DNA of 6,115 nt from Alphaproteobacteria bacterium (GCA_021774995.1 JAJFIM010000291.1:1-6115), one strand, 5' to 3'. Positions 1 to 6,115 are shown, counted from the first letter of the stretch. Notes: generated by a model from the sequence alone, not told the origin. A program made the numbers and translations.

Positions 1-530
1 GTCCCTTTGAACAGCGCGTCGCATCCCATCTCCACCGCGCGCAAGGCGGCGGCCGTATCCGTCGTGAAAAACGGATTGCCGGTGCCGGCTGCAAAGATCA
101 CAACCCGTCCTTTTTCCATATGCCGTATGGCGCGCCGCCGGATGAAAGGTTCGCATACCGTCGCCATGGGAATCGCGGACTGCACGCGTGTCTGAACGCT
201 GAGGCGCTCAAGCGCGTTCTGCATCGCCAGGCCGTTCATGACAGTGGCCAGCATGCCCATATAATCCGCGCTGGCCCGCTCCATGCCTTTGGCCGCGCCA
301 GACAATCCCCGAAAGATATTGCCGCCGCCAATGACCATGCACACTTCCGTTCCCAACGCGGCCGCATCGCGCACTTCTGAGGCGATGCGATCCACGGTGT
401 TCAGATCAATGCCGTATTCCTGATCGCCCATCAACGCCTCGCCCGAGACTTTGAGCAAGACGCGTGCGAAGCGCGAAGACGGATCTGCGCTCGTTTGATT
501 TAGAAGAGTGGAAGTTGCTTCTTTTTCCAT
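1..530 (-). CDS. pyrH: UMP kinase (uridylate kinase), 5' part, cut by the window edge
   Basis: Cytosolic enzyme of the amino acid kinase fold that phosphorylates UMP to UDP with ATP, the step leading to all other pyrimidine nucleotides. I translated this by hand: 176 complete codons from the ATG at 530, still open at the left edge. Visible family motifs: RVLLKVSGEALMG (about residues 23-35, N-terminal lysine and phosphate-binding strand), VIGGGNIFRG (66-75), the UMP-site region SADYMGMLATVMNGLAM (87-103) and GTGNPFFTTDTAA (149-161). The family is usually about 235-250 residues, so roughly the last quarter is missing. An in-frame TAA lies at 540-542, and 530 is the first ATG after it; this gives about 20 residues before the conserved RVLLK, more than in E. 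coli. No good Shine-Dalgarno precedes it; only GAG two bases before the ATG. It follows tsf after 89 bases, the usual order in proteobacteria. Confidence 0.95.
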   Translation of the reverse strand, partial: MEKEATSTLLNQTSADPSSRFARVLLKVSGEALMGDQEYGIDLNTVDRIASEVRDAAALGTEVCMVIGGGNIFRGLSGAAKGMERASADYMGMLATVMNGLAMQNALERLSVQTRVQSAIPMATVCEPFIRRRAIRHMEKGRVVIFAAGTGNPFFTTDTAAALRAVEMGCDALFKG

Positions 531-619
531 GGCTCGGGCTTAGCACAATTTTTGTTGTAAAGGGCAATTCCCCTAAAGAATGGACAAAAGCCTAAATCCC
601 GCGCCTAAACGCGCCAGAG

Positions 620-1558
620 TCACGACGCGGCGACGGAGGCGACTTCAGCGGCGAAATCTTCTTGTTTCTTTTCGATGCCCTCTCCCAGAGAAAAGCGCAC
701 AAAACCGGTCACTGACACCGGCGCCCCGAGATCGGATCCAGCATTTTCCAACACTTTTTTAATAGTGTTTTCCCCATCAATAACAAAGGTTTGAGATAAG
801 AATACAACTTCTTGGTAGAACTTCTTCATCCGCCCTTCCACCATTTTCTCGGCGATCTCTTGGGGCTTGCCGGACTCAACGGCTTGCTGGATGAGGACCG
901 TGCGCTCTTTTTCCACTATTGCGGGATCCAAACTGTCCGCATCCAAGGCGAGCGGCGCTATCGCGGCAATATGCATCGACAATTGCTTGCCCAAGGCTTC
1001 CAATTTGACTTTGTCGCCGGCGGAGTCCAGAGCGATGATGACGCCGATTTTGCCTTGATTCGGCACAACCTGATTGTGAATATACGCCGCCACAACGCCC
1101 TTCTCGACGGTTAACGCGGCAGACCGGCGCAAGCTTAGATTTTCGCCGATTGTTGCGATCTTATTGGTGACATGTTCCGCAACGCTCTCGCCGGCGCCGG
1201 GAAAGACGGCGCCTTTCAGAGACTCCACGTCACCGCCAACCTCAAGCGCAACATCGGCAATAGCACCCACCAGATTTTGAAACTGATCATTGCGCGCCAC
1301 GAAATCAGTTTCGGAATTGAGTTCAACGACGGCGGCCCTGCCCCCAACGCCTTCATTATTCACGGCCACGGCCACCAGACCTTCAGCGGCCACGCGGTCC
1401 GCCTTTTTCGCGGCTTTAGCCAGGCCCTTGGTGCGCAGCCAATCGGCCGCCGCTTCCATATCGCCGTCCGTCTCGGACAGGGCTTTTTTGCAGTCCATCA
1501 TGCCAACGCCGGTTTTATCCCGCAGTTCCTTCACCAATGCAGCCGTAATGTTAGACAT
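620..1558 (-). CDS. tsf: Translation elongation factor Ts
   Basis: Guanine-nucleotide exchange factor that releases GDP from EF-Tu so that EF-Tu can bind GTP and aminoacyl-tRNA again; cytosolic. The 312-residue protein is complete. The N-terminal UBA-like module is residues 1-50 (ITAALVKELRDKTGVGMMDCKKAL). The EF-Tu contact motif TDFVARN is at 84-90, with the Asp-Phe pair (85-86) that in E. coli disrupts the magnesium and nucleotide site of EF-Tu. The core has two subdomains, the second containing LSMHIAA (193-199) with the conserved histidine. The C-terminal module GRMKKFYQEVVFLSQTFV is at 242-259. Length is slightly above E. coli (about 283) and normal for alphaproteobacteria. The start is supported by GAGGA at 1564-1568, five bases before the ATG. 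It lies 52 bases after rpsB; I see no convincing hairpin terminator or promoter in that gap, so cotranscription with rpsB is likely (inference). Confidence 0.98.
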   Translation of the reverse strand: MSNITAALVKELRDKTGVGMMDCKKALSETDGDMEAAADWLRTKGLAKAAKKADRVAAEGLVAVAVNNEGVGGRAAVVELNSETDFVARNDQFQNLVGAIADVALEVGGDVESLKGAVFPGAGESVAEHVTNKIATIGENLSLRRSAALTVEKGVVAAYIHNQVVPNQGKIGVIIALDSAGDKVKLEALGKQLSMHIAAIAPLALDADSLDPAIVEKERTVLIQQAVESGKPQEIAEKMVEGRMKKFYQEVVFLSQTFVIDGENTIKKVLENAGSDLGAPVSVTGFVRFSLGEGIEKKQEDFAAEVASVAAS

Positions 1559-1610
1559 GTCTGTCCTCGTTCATTTCCTTAAATAAAATATCGGGTAGGG
1601 CACGGTCCTA

Positions 1611-2507
1611 TCAGGCGGTTTCCGTTGCCTGACCCTCGAGCGCCGCCTTAGCTTCCGCCTGCGCTCCCTCATCGGCGACCGGCGTTTCACCAACGGCTTC
1701 CACCGCCGGGGCTTCAACGGCAACCGCATCAGGGGCTTTTTCGCTAACTTGCGTCAGGTCGGGCAAGGGCTCCGGCGTTACTTCTTCCGCTTCGCCGATA
1801 TCAACGCCTGAATCGATTTGGCTTTCCGAAATGCCGTCAAGCACGGCGCGGGCAATCAGATCGCAATAAAGCGTCAGCGCGCGCGCGGCGTCGTCATTGC
1901 CTGGAATTGGGTATGTGATGCCGTCGGGATTACAATTGGTGTCAACGATGGCGATAACGGGAATACCCAGTTTTTGCGCTTCTTTGATCGCAATGGTTTC
2001 TTTGTTGGTGTCAATCACGAACATGATGTCGGGTTGACCGCCCATGTCCTTGATGCCGCCGAGGGATCTTTCAAGGCGATCTCTTTCGCGCGTCATTTTA
2101 AGGAGTTCTTTTTTAGTGAGGCCTGTGGTCTCGCCATCAAGAAGTTCTTCGAGTTTGCGAAGCCGCGTGATCGAATTGGAAATTGTCTTCCAATTGGTCA
2201 GTGTGCCCCCTAACCAGCGGTGATTGACATAGTATTGCGCACAGCGCTTGGCCGCTTCCGACAAAGGTTGGATAGCCTGGCGCTTGGTGCCGACAAACAG
2301 AACCCGGCCCCCTCCCGCAACGATATCGCGTACAGTCACAAGAGCTTGGTGCAGCAGGGGCACTGTTTTGGACAGATCGAGAATGTGAATTTTGTTACGG
2401 ACGCCAAAAATATAAGGCTCCATACGTGGGTTCCAGCGCTGAGTCTGGTGACCAAAATGCACGCCAGCTTCCAATAGCTGACGCATAGTGTAATCCGGTA
2501 ACGCCAT
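1611..2507 (-). CDS. rpsB: 30S ribosomal protein S2
   Basis: Late-assembling small-subunit protein at the head-body junction of the 30S ribosome, needed with S1 for mRNA binding. I place the start at 2507, giving 298 residues: MALPDYTMRQLLEAGVHFGHQ is the family's typical beginning, and AGGAG lies six bases upstream. The frame stays open back to a GTG at 2594, but those 29 codons cross the leader hairpins and have no family counterpart. Family signatures are LLEAGVHFGH (11-20), RWNPRM (24-29), NHRWLGGTLTNW (95-106) and PDIMFVIDTNKE (159-170) followed by EAQKLGIPVIAIVDTNCNPD (176-195). The S2 core ends near residue 232; the rest is an acidic Ala/Glu/Pro/Val-rich tail of about 65 residues. E. 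coli S2 is 241 residues; tails like this are common in alphaproteobacteria. The upstream promoter and structured leader suggest this gene is the control point of the rpsB-tsf unit. Confidence 0.98.
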   Translation of the reverse strand: MALPDYTMRQLLEAGVHFGHQTQRWNPRMEPYIFGVRNKIHILDLSKTVPLLHQALVTVRDIVAGGGRVLFVGTKRQAIQPLSEAAKRCAQYYVNHRWLGGTLTNWKTISNSITRLRKLEELLDGETTGLTKKELLKMTRERDRLERSLGGIKDMGGQPDIMFVIDTNKETIAIKEAQKLGIPVIAIVDTNCNPDGITYPIPGNDDAARALTLYCDLIARAVLDGISESQIDSGVDIGEAEEVTPEPLPDLTQVSEKAPDAVAVEAPAVEAVGETPVADEGAQAEAKAALEGQATETA

Positions 2508-2513
2508 ATTTAG

Positions 2514-2518
2514 CTCCT
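2514..2518 (-). promoter_or_regulatory. Ribosome binding site of rpsB
   Basis: On the minus strand AGGAG (within AAAAAGGAGC) sits six bases before the ATG at 2507. It fixes the rpsB start at 2507 rather than the GTG at 2594. It begins two bases after the 3' arm of the leader stem, so folding of that stem, or a protein bound to it, could affect ribosome access. Confidence 0.85.
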
Positions 2519-2520
2519 TT

Positions 2521-2569
2521 TTCCGGTTAAGCCGCCACGGGGGTTGGCCGCCCATTGGCGGCACCGGAA
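2521..2569 (-). promoter_or_regulatory. Structured 5' leader of rpsB, candidate autoregulatory element
   Basis: Read on the minus strand, UUCCGGU (2563-2569) pairs perfectly with ACCGGAA (2521-2527), closing a domain that ends two bases before the Shine-Dalgarno. Inside it, GCCGCC (2557-2562) can pair with either of two GGCGGC copies: the near one (2547-2552, tetraloop AAUG) or the far one (2531-2536). The far choice extends the outer stem to 13 pairs interrupted by a three-base bulge (2528-2530); the near choice makes a local hairpin. The pairings are seen directly in the sequence. Autogenous repression of rpsB by S2 through its leader is known in gammaproteobacteria; that this leader does the same is inference. 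I do not recognise a named RNA family here. Confidence 0.55.
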
Positions 2570-2626
2570 CGATTACGCGAGGTCTTGATTTCACGCAGCC
2601 GCATACCCGTGTGAGGAATGCCGGGC

Positions 2627-2655
2627 GTTATAGGCCCCCCAGTGCCCGGATGCAA
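2627..2655 (-). promoter_or_regulatory. Sigma70-type promoter of rpsB
   Basis: On the minus strand a -35 box TTGCAT (2650-2655) is separated by exactly 17 bases from a -10 box TATAAC (2627-2632). Both are close to the housekeeping consensus and the spacing is optimal. Transcription would start near 2619-2620, giving a leader of about 112 bases before the rpsB ATG. The GC-rich spacer contains a run of six Gs. No comparably good promoter is visible before tsf or pyrH, so this probably serves the whole rpsB-tsf(-pyrH) unit. Confidence 0.75.
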
Positions 2656-2666
2656 GCCCTCCGGGC
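2644..2666. repeat. Perfect 7-bp inverted repeat spanning the rpsB -35 box
   Basis: GCCCGGA (2644-2650) and TCCGGGC (2660-2666) are perfect inverted repeats separated by nine bases. Most of the TTGCAT -35 box falls in the spacer, with one base in the left arm. Another CCGGGC lies at 2621-2626, directly beside the -10 box. The layout fits an operator for a dimeric regulator, but no regulator can be named, and chance in GC-rich DNA is possible. If transcribed by readthrough from the permease it could also fold as a hairpin, but no U-run follows. Confidence 0.4.
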
Positions 2667-2703
2667 GGAAGTGAAATTTAGCTCTTTTCAGGTAAAACCC
2701 TTT

Positions 2704-2739
2704 GGGGCAACCTGCCCCGCAAACCGGCCTTATCGGGGC
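2704..2739 (-). terminator. Candidate weak terminator or overlapping hairpins after the permease
   Basis: Starting three bases after the permease stop codon, the minus strand contains GCCCCG (2734-2739), CGGGGC (2714-2719) and TGCCCC (2704-2709). The middle segment can pair with the first (6 bp, 14-base loop), or, shifted by one base as GGGGCA (2713-2718), with the last (6 bp, 3-base loop), so the two hairpins are mutually exclusive. A TTTT run comes only after six further bases (AAAGGG), so this is not a textbook intrinsic terminator. It may end or attenuate transcription from the permease, or allow readthrough into rpsB. Confidence 0.4.
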
Positions 2740-2741
2740 AT

Positions 2742-4049
2742 TTAGCTGTGACCGGGCGTCTCTTTGCGCTTACTGACAACCCGGCCCGATACCAGGCGTA
2801 ATACGATTTCGATCAGAAATGCCATAACGAAAAACCCGGCTATCCAGAGTAAAATAGACGACTGTTTGCCGCTTAAATAAATAACCGACAGAATAATGGC
2901 GCTGAAATTAGCGATAATTGCCACCACGACAAGCCAACGCGCCGCGCCGGTTTTGTCCAACAACCGCAAATGACCAATATGCACAATCATATGAATGAAC
3001 AATGTGGAGATGGCGCCAATGGCGGCGATGGCGGTAAAATCGAAAAATACAGCCATGATCAGGGTAATGGCTGAAGAGATCACCAATCCTTCCCTGGAAT
3101 GGACAATTGGCGCGCCAAACACGCCGGGCAGTTCTCCCAAACGCGCCAATCTATAGGTGACATTCGTCGCAGCATAGAGACTGGCATTGATCGCTGATGA
3201 CGTGGACAGCAGGGCCGCGATGGCCATGATCGTAAACCCCACGGCCCCAAAGGCAGGGCGCGCAGCTTCCGCCAATGCGTAATCCTGTGCTGCGATAACC
3301 TCTTGCGCCGTCAGGTTGCCAAAAACGGCAATCGCGATCGCCACGTAAAGCACCATAACAATTAGGATCGATGTAAAAATGGCGCGCGGCAAGGTGCGTT
3401 GCGGATTGGGCATATCTTCAGCCGCATTGGTAATAATCCGGAACCCTTCATAGGCAAAGAAGGTAATGGAGAGCGAAAACAAAACTGTCTGTGGCGCAGG
3501 ATACTGAGCCGGAGCAAGCTTTGTGGGGTCCATCGTCACCAATCCGGCGATGGCAAAGACGCTAAGGGCGAGCATTTTAATGAACACCACGATATCTTCT
3601 GCACGCGCCATACTGCCCGGACCCTGTAAATTTACCAGCATGAAAATTAAAATGATGCTTGCCGTTAGAATTTCCACCCAGATATGTGGCGTGTCTCCAG
3701 GTAGCAACTCATAAGAATAGGTGCCGAATGTCCGGGCGATGAGTGCGATAGACACCAATGCCGCTATATACATCAGCACACTGATAGCGCCGGAAAATAT
3801 TCCCTCGCCATATCCCTGCACCAGATATTCGACAAAGCCTCCGCTTGATGGAAACCGCGCCCCCAACCGCCCGATGGAATAGCCCGATAACAATGCGATC
3901 ACCCCACCCGCCACAAAAGACAGCCACACAGCGCTTCCCGCGATAGACCCGGCTTGACCGAGTAAAGCAAAGATACCTGCCCCCACCATCGCGCCAATAC
4001 CCATGGAAACCGCTGACCACAAGGAAACGGACTGTCCTGATTTGCGCAT
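2742..4049 (-). CDS. APC-superfamily amino acid permease, YbaT-like, substrate unknown
   Basis: Inner-membrane secondary transporter, probably importing or exchanging an amino acid or amine using an ion gradient (family knowledge); the substrate cannot be read from the sequence. From the start at 4049 it has 435 residues and about 12 hydrophobic segments (roughly 8-30, 37-56, 82-106, 123-141, 153-173, 187-205, 222-244, 266-288, 322-339, 341-360, 370-391, 398-419). The first carries the substrate-site motif GAMVGAGIFALLG (19-31). The loop between segments 6 and 7 has NAAEDMPNPQRTLPRAI (208-224), typical of APC permeases. LSGYSIGRLGARFPSSGG (54-71) and LLSTSSAINASLYA (280-293) recall E. coli YbaT, from memory. 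The frame also has an ATG at 4136, but that would overlap dnaE by 20 bases and add 29 residues with no family match; AAGGA seven bases before 4049 supports the shorter form. It sits 67 bases after dnaE and may be read through from it. Confidence 0.9.
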   Translation of the reverse strand: MRKSGQSVSLWSAVSMGIGAMVGAGIFALLGQAGSIAGSAVWLSFVAGGVIALLSGYSIGRLGARFPSSGGFVEYLVQGYGEGIFSGAISVLMYIAALVSIALIARTFGTYSYELLPGDTPHIWVEILTASIILIFMLVNLQGPGSMARAEDIVVFIKMLALSVFAIAGLVTMDPTKLAPAQYPAPQTVLFSLSITFFAYEGFRIITNAAEDMPNPQRTLPRAIFTSILIVMVLYVAIAIAVFGNLTAQEVIAAQDYALAEAARPAFGAVGFTIMAIAALLSTSSAINASLYAATNVTYRLARLGELPGVFGAPIVHSREGLVISSAITLIMAVFFDFTAIAAIGAISTLFIHMIVHIGHLRLLDKTGAARWLVVVAIIANFSAIILSVIYLSGKQSSILLWIAGFFVMAFLIEIVLRLVSGRVVSKRKETPGHS

Positions 4050-4056
4050 ATCTCTA

Positions 4057-4061
4057 TCCTT
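4057..4061 (-). promoter_or_regulatory. Ribosome binding site deciding the permease start
   Basis: AAGGA on the minus strand, seven bases before the ATG at 4049. It supports a 435-residue permease that begins MRKSGQSVSLW, close in length ahead of the first membrane segment to related transporters. No matching site precedes the upstream ATG at 4136. Confidence 0.7.
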
Positions 4062-4116
4062 CAAAACAGTGGCGAAGCCAGGTTTTGGCGATGCGCCATG
4101 TGCGCCGACTGAAAAT

Positions 4117-6115
4117 TTATAAATCCTGGATATCAACCACGCCGTGGATGGCTTTTAAAGCGCCTCTGAGCGCCGCCCCAATGGGAAAACGGCCGGGAAG
4201 CTCGACTTCCACCTCATCAAAGCAAGGGTCCTGCTCGGGTCGTTTTTGCGCTTCAGGGCCGCCTGCCATCCCACACATTAAGACTAGGTTGATCGGTCCT
4301 TGCCGCGTCCGGCCGCCTTCTTCAAAGCGCTGGGGCAGATCGCTTAAAGTCTGTTGAATGACGCCAACGGCTTGCCCGTCATGGATAAAAAGCCGCAATC
4401 CCGTGAGGGCGTTGGCGACAACTTCATCGAGGGGCCGGACGGCTTTGGCCACGAGTTTCAACTCATCGCCGTCCCATTCCGCCGCCGCCGTGATCACCAC
4501 AGCCTCTCCCGGCTCCAGTAAATGACCATGACTCGCCAGAAGATCGGAAAAAACAAGAAACTCAAAACTGCCCGAGGGGTCTGACATCATCAAATATGCA
4601 AAAGGACGGTCTGAGCGCTGCGAGCGTCTGTTCTGGCGCCGCACCACGATGCCCGCCAGCGTCGTTATGCTGGATTGACGAATGGAGCTTTTAACCAATT
4701 CCCCATAGGTCACGACCTGGCGGCGCCGCAATGCCGTTTGGTAATCATCAAGGGGGTGGCCCGACAAAAAGAAACCAACGGCGTCCATTTCGCGGTTTAG
4801 CTTCTCGACGGGCAACCAGTCCTCCAGCAAGGGCAGATTGGGCGCCGTCAGATCAACTGTATCGTCGCCGAAAAGACTTTGCTGATTGCTGATGCGGTCT
4901 TGCGCGGCCTGCGTTGCGTGAGAGAGGATGATGTCAATGGCCGCATGGATTTGCGCCCTATTGGGGTCCAGAACGTCAAAGGCGCCGGCCTGCGCGAGGT
5001 TTTCCAACGCCCGCTTATTGATGGATTGCGGAGACACGCGCCGGGCAAAGTCAAATATATCCGTGAACGGACCACCCTCTTCGCGCACTTTGACAATATC
5101 GATCATAGCCTGCGCGCCGACATTCTTAATGGCGGAGAGCGCATAATATATCTGGCCATCCACGGTTGCAAAATCGGATTGGGAGAGATTGATGTTCGGC
5201 GGCAGAATCGCAATCTCATGCAGCCCTGCATCCTGATGAAAAATATGAAGTTTGTCGGTATTGCCTTTGTCGAGGGTCATGGAAGCGGCGTAAAACTCGA
5301 CCGGATGGTTCGCTTTCAGGTAAGCCGTCTGATAGGCCAGCAAGGCGTACGCTGCGGAATGGCTCTTGTTAAAACCGTATCCTGCGAATTTATCGACCAT
5401 ATCGAAAATATAACCGGCCCGGTCTTTGTCGACGTCGTTTTCCACGGCGCCCTCGACAAATCGAGCGCGCTGGCGCCTCATTTCGTCCTTCTTCTTTTTA
5501 CCCATGGCGCGGCGCAACACATCAGCTTCGCCGAGAGAATAGCCCGACAGAACTTGGGCGATTTGCATCACCTGTTCCTGGTAAATAATGACGCCATATG
5601 TTTCCTCCACGATGGGCTGGAGGCTTTCATGAAGAATTTCAGGCTCTTCTTTTCCGTGTTTGCTGGCGAGGTATTTGGGGATGTTTTCCATCGGCCCCGG
5701 CCGGAACAAAGCCACAAGCGCGATCAGGTCTTCAAAGGTGCGTGGTTCCGCCTGACGCAACAGATCGCGCATGCCGCTGCTTTCAAACTGAAAGACGCCA
5801 ATTGAATCGCCCCGCGCCAGCATGGCGTATGTCTTTTCGTCATCAAAGGGCAATGCGGCCGGGTCGAGCGCGATCCCCCGCGCCGCGAGTAATTGGCGCG
5901 CCCGGTCGATAACGGTGAGCGTTTTGAGTCCGAGAAAGTCAAATTTCACCAACCCGGCCTGTTCCACCCAATATAGGTTGAACTGAGTTACCGGCATGTC
6001 GGAGCGCGGATCGAGATAGACCGGAACGAGTTCTTCCAGCGGCCGGTCGGAAATAACAACGCCCGCCGCATGGGTCGAGGCGTGGCGATACAAGCCTTCC
6101 AGTTGAAGGGCGATG
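4117..6115 (-). CDS. dnaE: DNA polymerase III alpha subunit, C-terminal part, cut by the window edge
   Basis: Catalytic subunit of the replicative DNA polymerase holoenzyme. The frame is open to the right edge, with 665 complete codons. E. coli DnaE is 1160 residues, so the PHP domain and most of the palm lie outside. The TTG at 6093 is an internal leucine (EGLYRHASTHAAG), not a start. Fragment numbering: LVKFDFLGLKTLT at 55-67 has the third catalytic aspartate (Asp59, equivalent to E. coli Asp555). Fingers and primer-contact segments include GVFQFESSGM (106-115), FRPGPMENIPKYL (137-149), YQEQVMQIAQ (178-187) and FAGYGFNKSHSAAYALLAYQTAYLK (243-267). A helix-hairpin-helix region lies near 361-382. 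QQSLF at 411-415 (bases 4870-4884) matches the internal beta-clamp binding consensus. An OB fold spans about 484-560, followed by the C-terminal tau-binding region. This is the DnaE1 type, without the proofreading domain of PolC. The gene ends 67 bases before the permease. Confidence 0.97.
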   Translation of the reverse strand, partial: IALQLEGLYRHASTHAAGVVISDRPLEELVPVYLDPRSDMPVTQFNLYWVEQAGLVKFDFLGLKTLTVIDRARQLLAARGIALDPAALPFDDEKTYAMLARGDSIGVFQFESSGMRDLLRQAEPRTFEDLIALVALFRPGPMENIPKYLASKHGKEEPEILHESLQPIVEETYGVIIYQEQVMQIAQVLSGYSLGEADVLRRAMGKKKKDEMRRQRARFVEGAVENDVDKDRAGYIFDMVDKFAGYGFNKSHSAAYALLAYQTAYLKANHPVEFYAASMTLDKGNTDKLHIFHQDAGLHEIAILPPNINLSQSDFATVDGQIYYALSAIKNVGAQAMIDIVKVREEGGPFTDIFDFARRVSPQSINKRALENLAQAGAFDVLDPNRAQIHAAIDIILSHATQAAQDRISNQQSLFGDDTVDLTAPNLPLLEDWLPVEKLNREMDAVGFFLSGHPLDDYQTALRRRQVVTYGELVKSSIRQSSITTLAGIVVRRQNRRSQRSDRPFAYLMMSDPSGSFEFLVFSDLLASHGHLLEPGEAVVITAAAEWDGDELKLVAKAVRPLDEVVANALTGLRLFIHDGQAVGVIQQTLSDLPQRFEEGGRTRQGPINLVLMCGMAGGPEAQKRPEQDPCFDEVEVELPGRFPIGAALRGALKAIHGVVDIQDL

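Noticed and set aside
531..619. Terminator or promoter between tsf and pyrH
   Set aside because: Only a 4-bp AGGG/CCCT hairpin with a short T-run and no properly spaced -35/-10 pair; three TTTAGG copies are visible but too short to interpret.
1551..1575. Seven-codon minus-strand ATG frame (MNEDRHV) overlapping the tsf start
   Set aside because: Too short, ends just inside tsf, and the AAGGAA before it has no usable spacing; most likely chance.
1172..1582. 136-codon plus-strand frame opposite tsf
   Set aside because: Antisense shadow of a fully conserved EF-Ts gene; no family features.
2508..2594. N-terminal extension of S2 from a GTG at 2594
   Set aside because: The extra 29 residues have no counterpart in S2 proteins and cross the leader stem; AGGAG six bases before 2507 and the conserved MALPDYTMRQLL start fit much better.
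3709..4020. 103-codon minus-strand frame within the permease
   Set aside because: Out-of-frame overlap with a 12-helix permease whose own frame carries all conserved motifs.
4086..4098. TGGCG-CAT-CGCCA hairpin between dnaE and the permease as a dnaE terminator
   Set aside because: Only five base pairs and followed by AAAAC rather than a T-run on the minus strand; too weak to call.
4104..4116. TATAAA just after the dnaE stop as a -10 box for the permease
   Set aside because: No -35-like hexamer at 16-18 bases upstream; AT-rich sequence after a stop codon gives such matches by chance.
4050..4136. Longer permease start at ATG 4136
   Set aside because: It would overlap the end of dnaE, adds a non-family N terminus and has no ribosome site; the start at 4049 has AAGGA at good spacing.
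4879..5805. 308-codon open frame on the plus strand opposite dnaE
   Set aside because: It lies wholly inside the strongly supported dnaE frame, shows no recognisable domain, and has no convincing ribosome site. Long antisense frames are common opposite GC-rich coding sequence.
1..6115. Mobile element, CRISPR array, tRNA or novel multi-gene system
   Set aside because: No spaced direct repeats, transposase or integrase motifs, or tRNA-like folds were found; almost all of the window is accounted for by five ordinary genes.

Overview
The window is a stretch of bacterial chromosome with every convincing gene on the minus strand. In the direction of transcription (right to left) the order is dnaE (3' part) > amino acid permease > rpsB > tsf > pyrH (5' part). 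The protein sequences look alphaproteobacterial: EF-Ts begins with the ITAALVKELRDKTG-type N terminus, ribosomal protein S2 carries a long Ala/Glu/Pro-rich acidic tail, and rpsB-tsf-pyrH follows dnaE at short range. The genus cannot be read from the sequence. No tRNA, rRNA, CRISPR array, insertion sequence or phage gene is visible.

Region by region: 4117-6115 holds the last 665 codons of the replicative DNA polymerase III alpha subunit, running off the right edge. 2742-4049 holds a 12-helix APC-superfamily transporter resembling E. coli YbaT; it starts 67 bases after dnaE ends. 2508-2741 is the one informative non-coding stretch: GC-rich inverted repeats after the permease (weak terminator candidate), a good sigma70-type promoter (TTGCAT, 17 bases, TATAAC) with an inverted repeat over its -35 box, and an approximately 112-base 5' leader for rpsB. 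That leader can fold into a 7-bp outer stem ending two bases before the Shine-Dalgarno sequence, and holds two competing inner pairings. 1611-2507 is rpsB, 620-1558 is tsf, and 1-530 is the first 176 codons of pyrH, running off the left edge.

Functionally this is a core growth locus: chromosome replication (DnaE), small-subunit assembly (S2), EF-Tu recycling (EF-Ts) and pyrimidine nucleotide supply (UMP kinase). The rpsB promoter probably drives rpsB-tsf and perhaps pyrH, since no convincing promoter or terminator separates them. The permease is the gene that does not obviously belong to this set. There is no sign of a new defence, mobile or biosynthetic system; the points that deserve a second look are the structured rpsB leader, the inverted repeat on its promoter, and the transporter between dnaE and rpsB.
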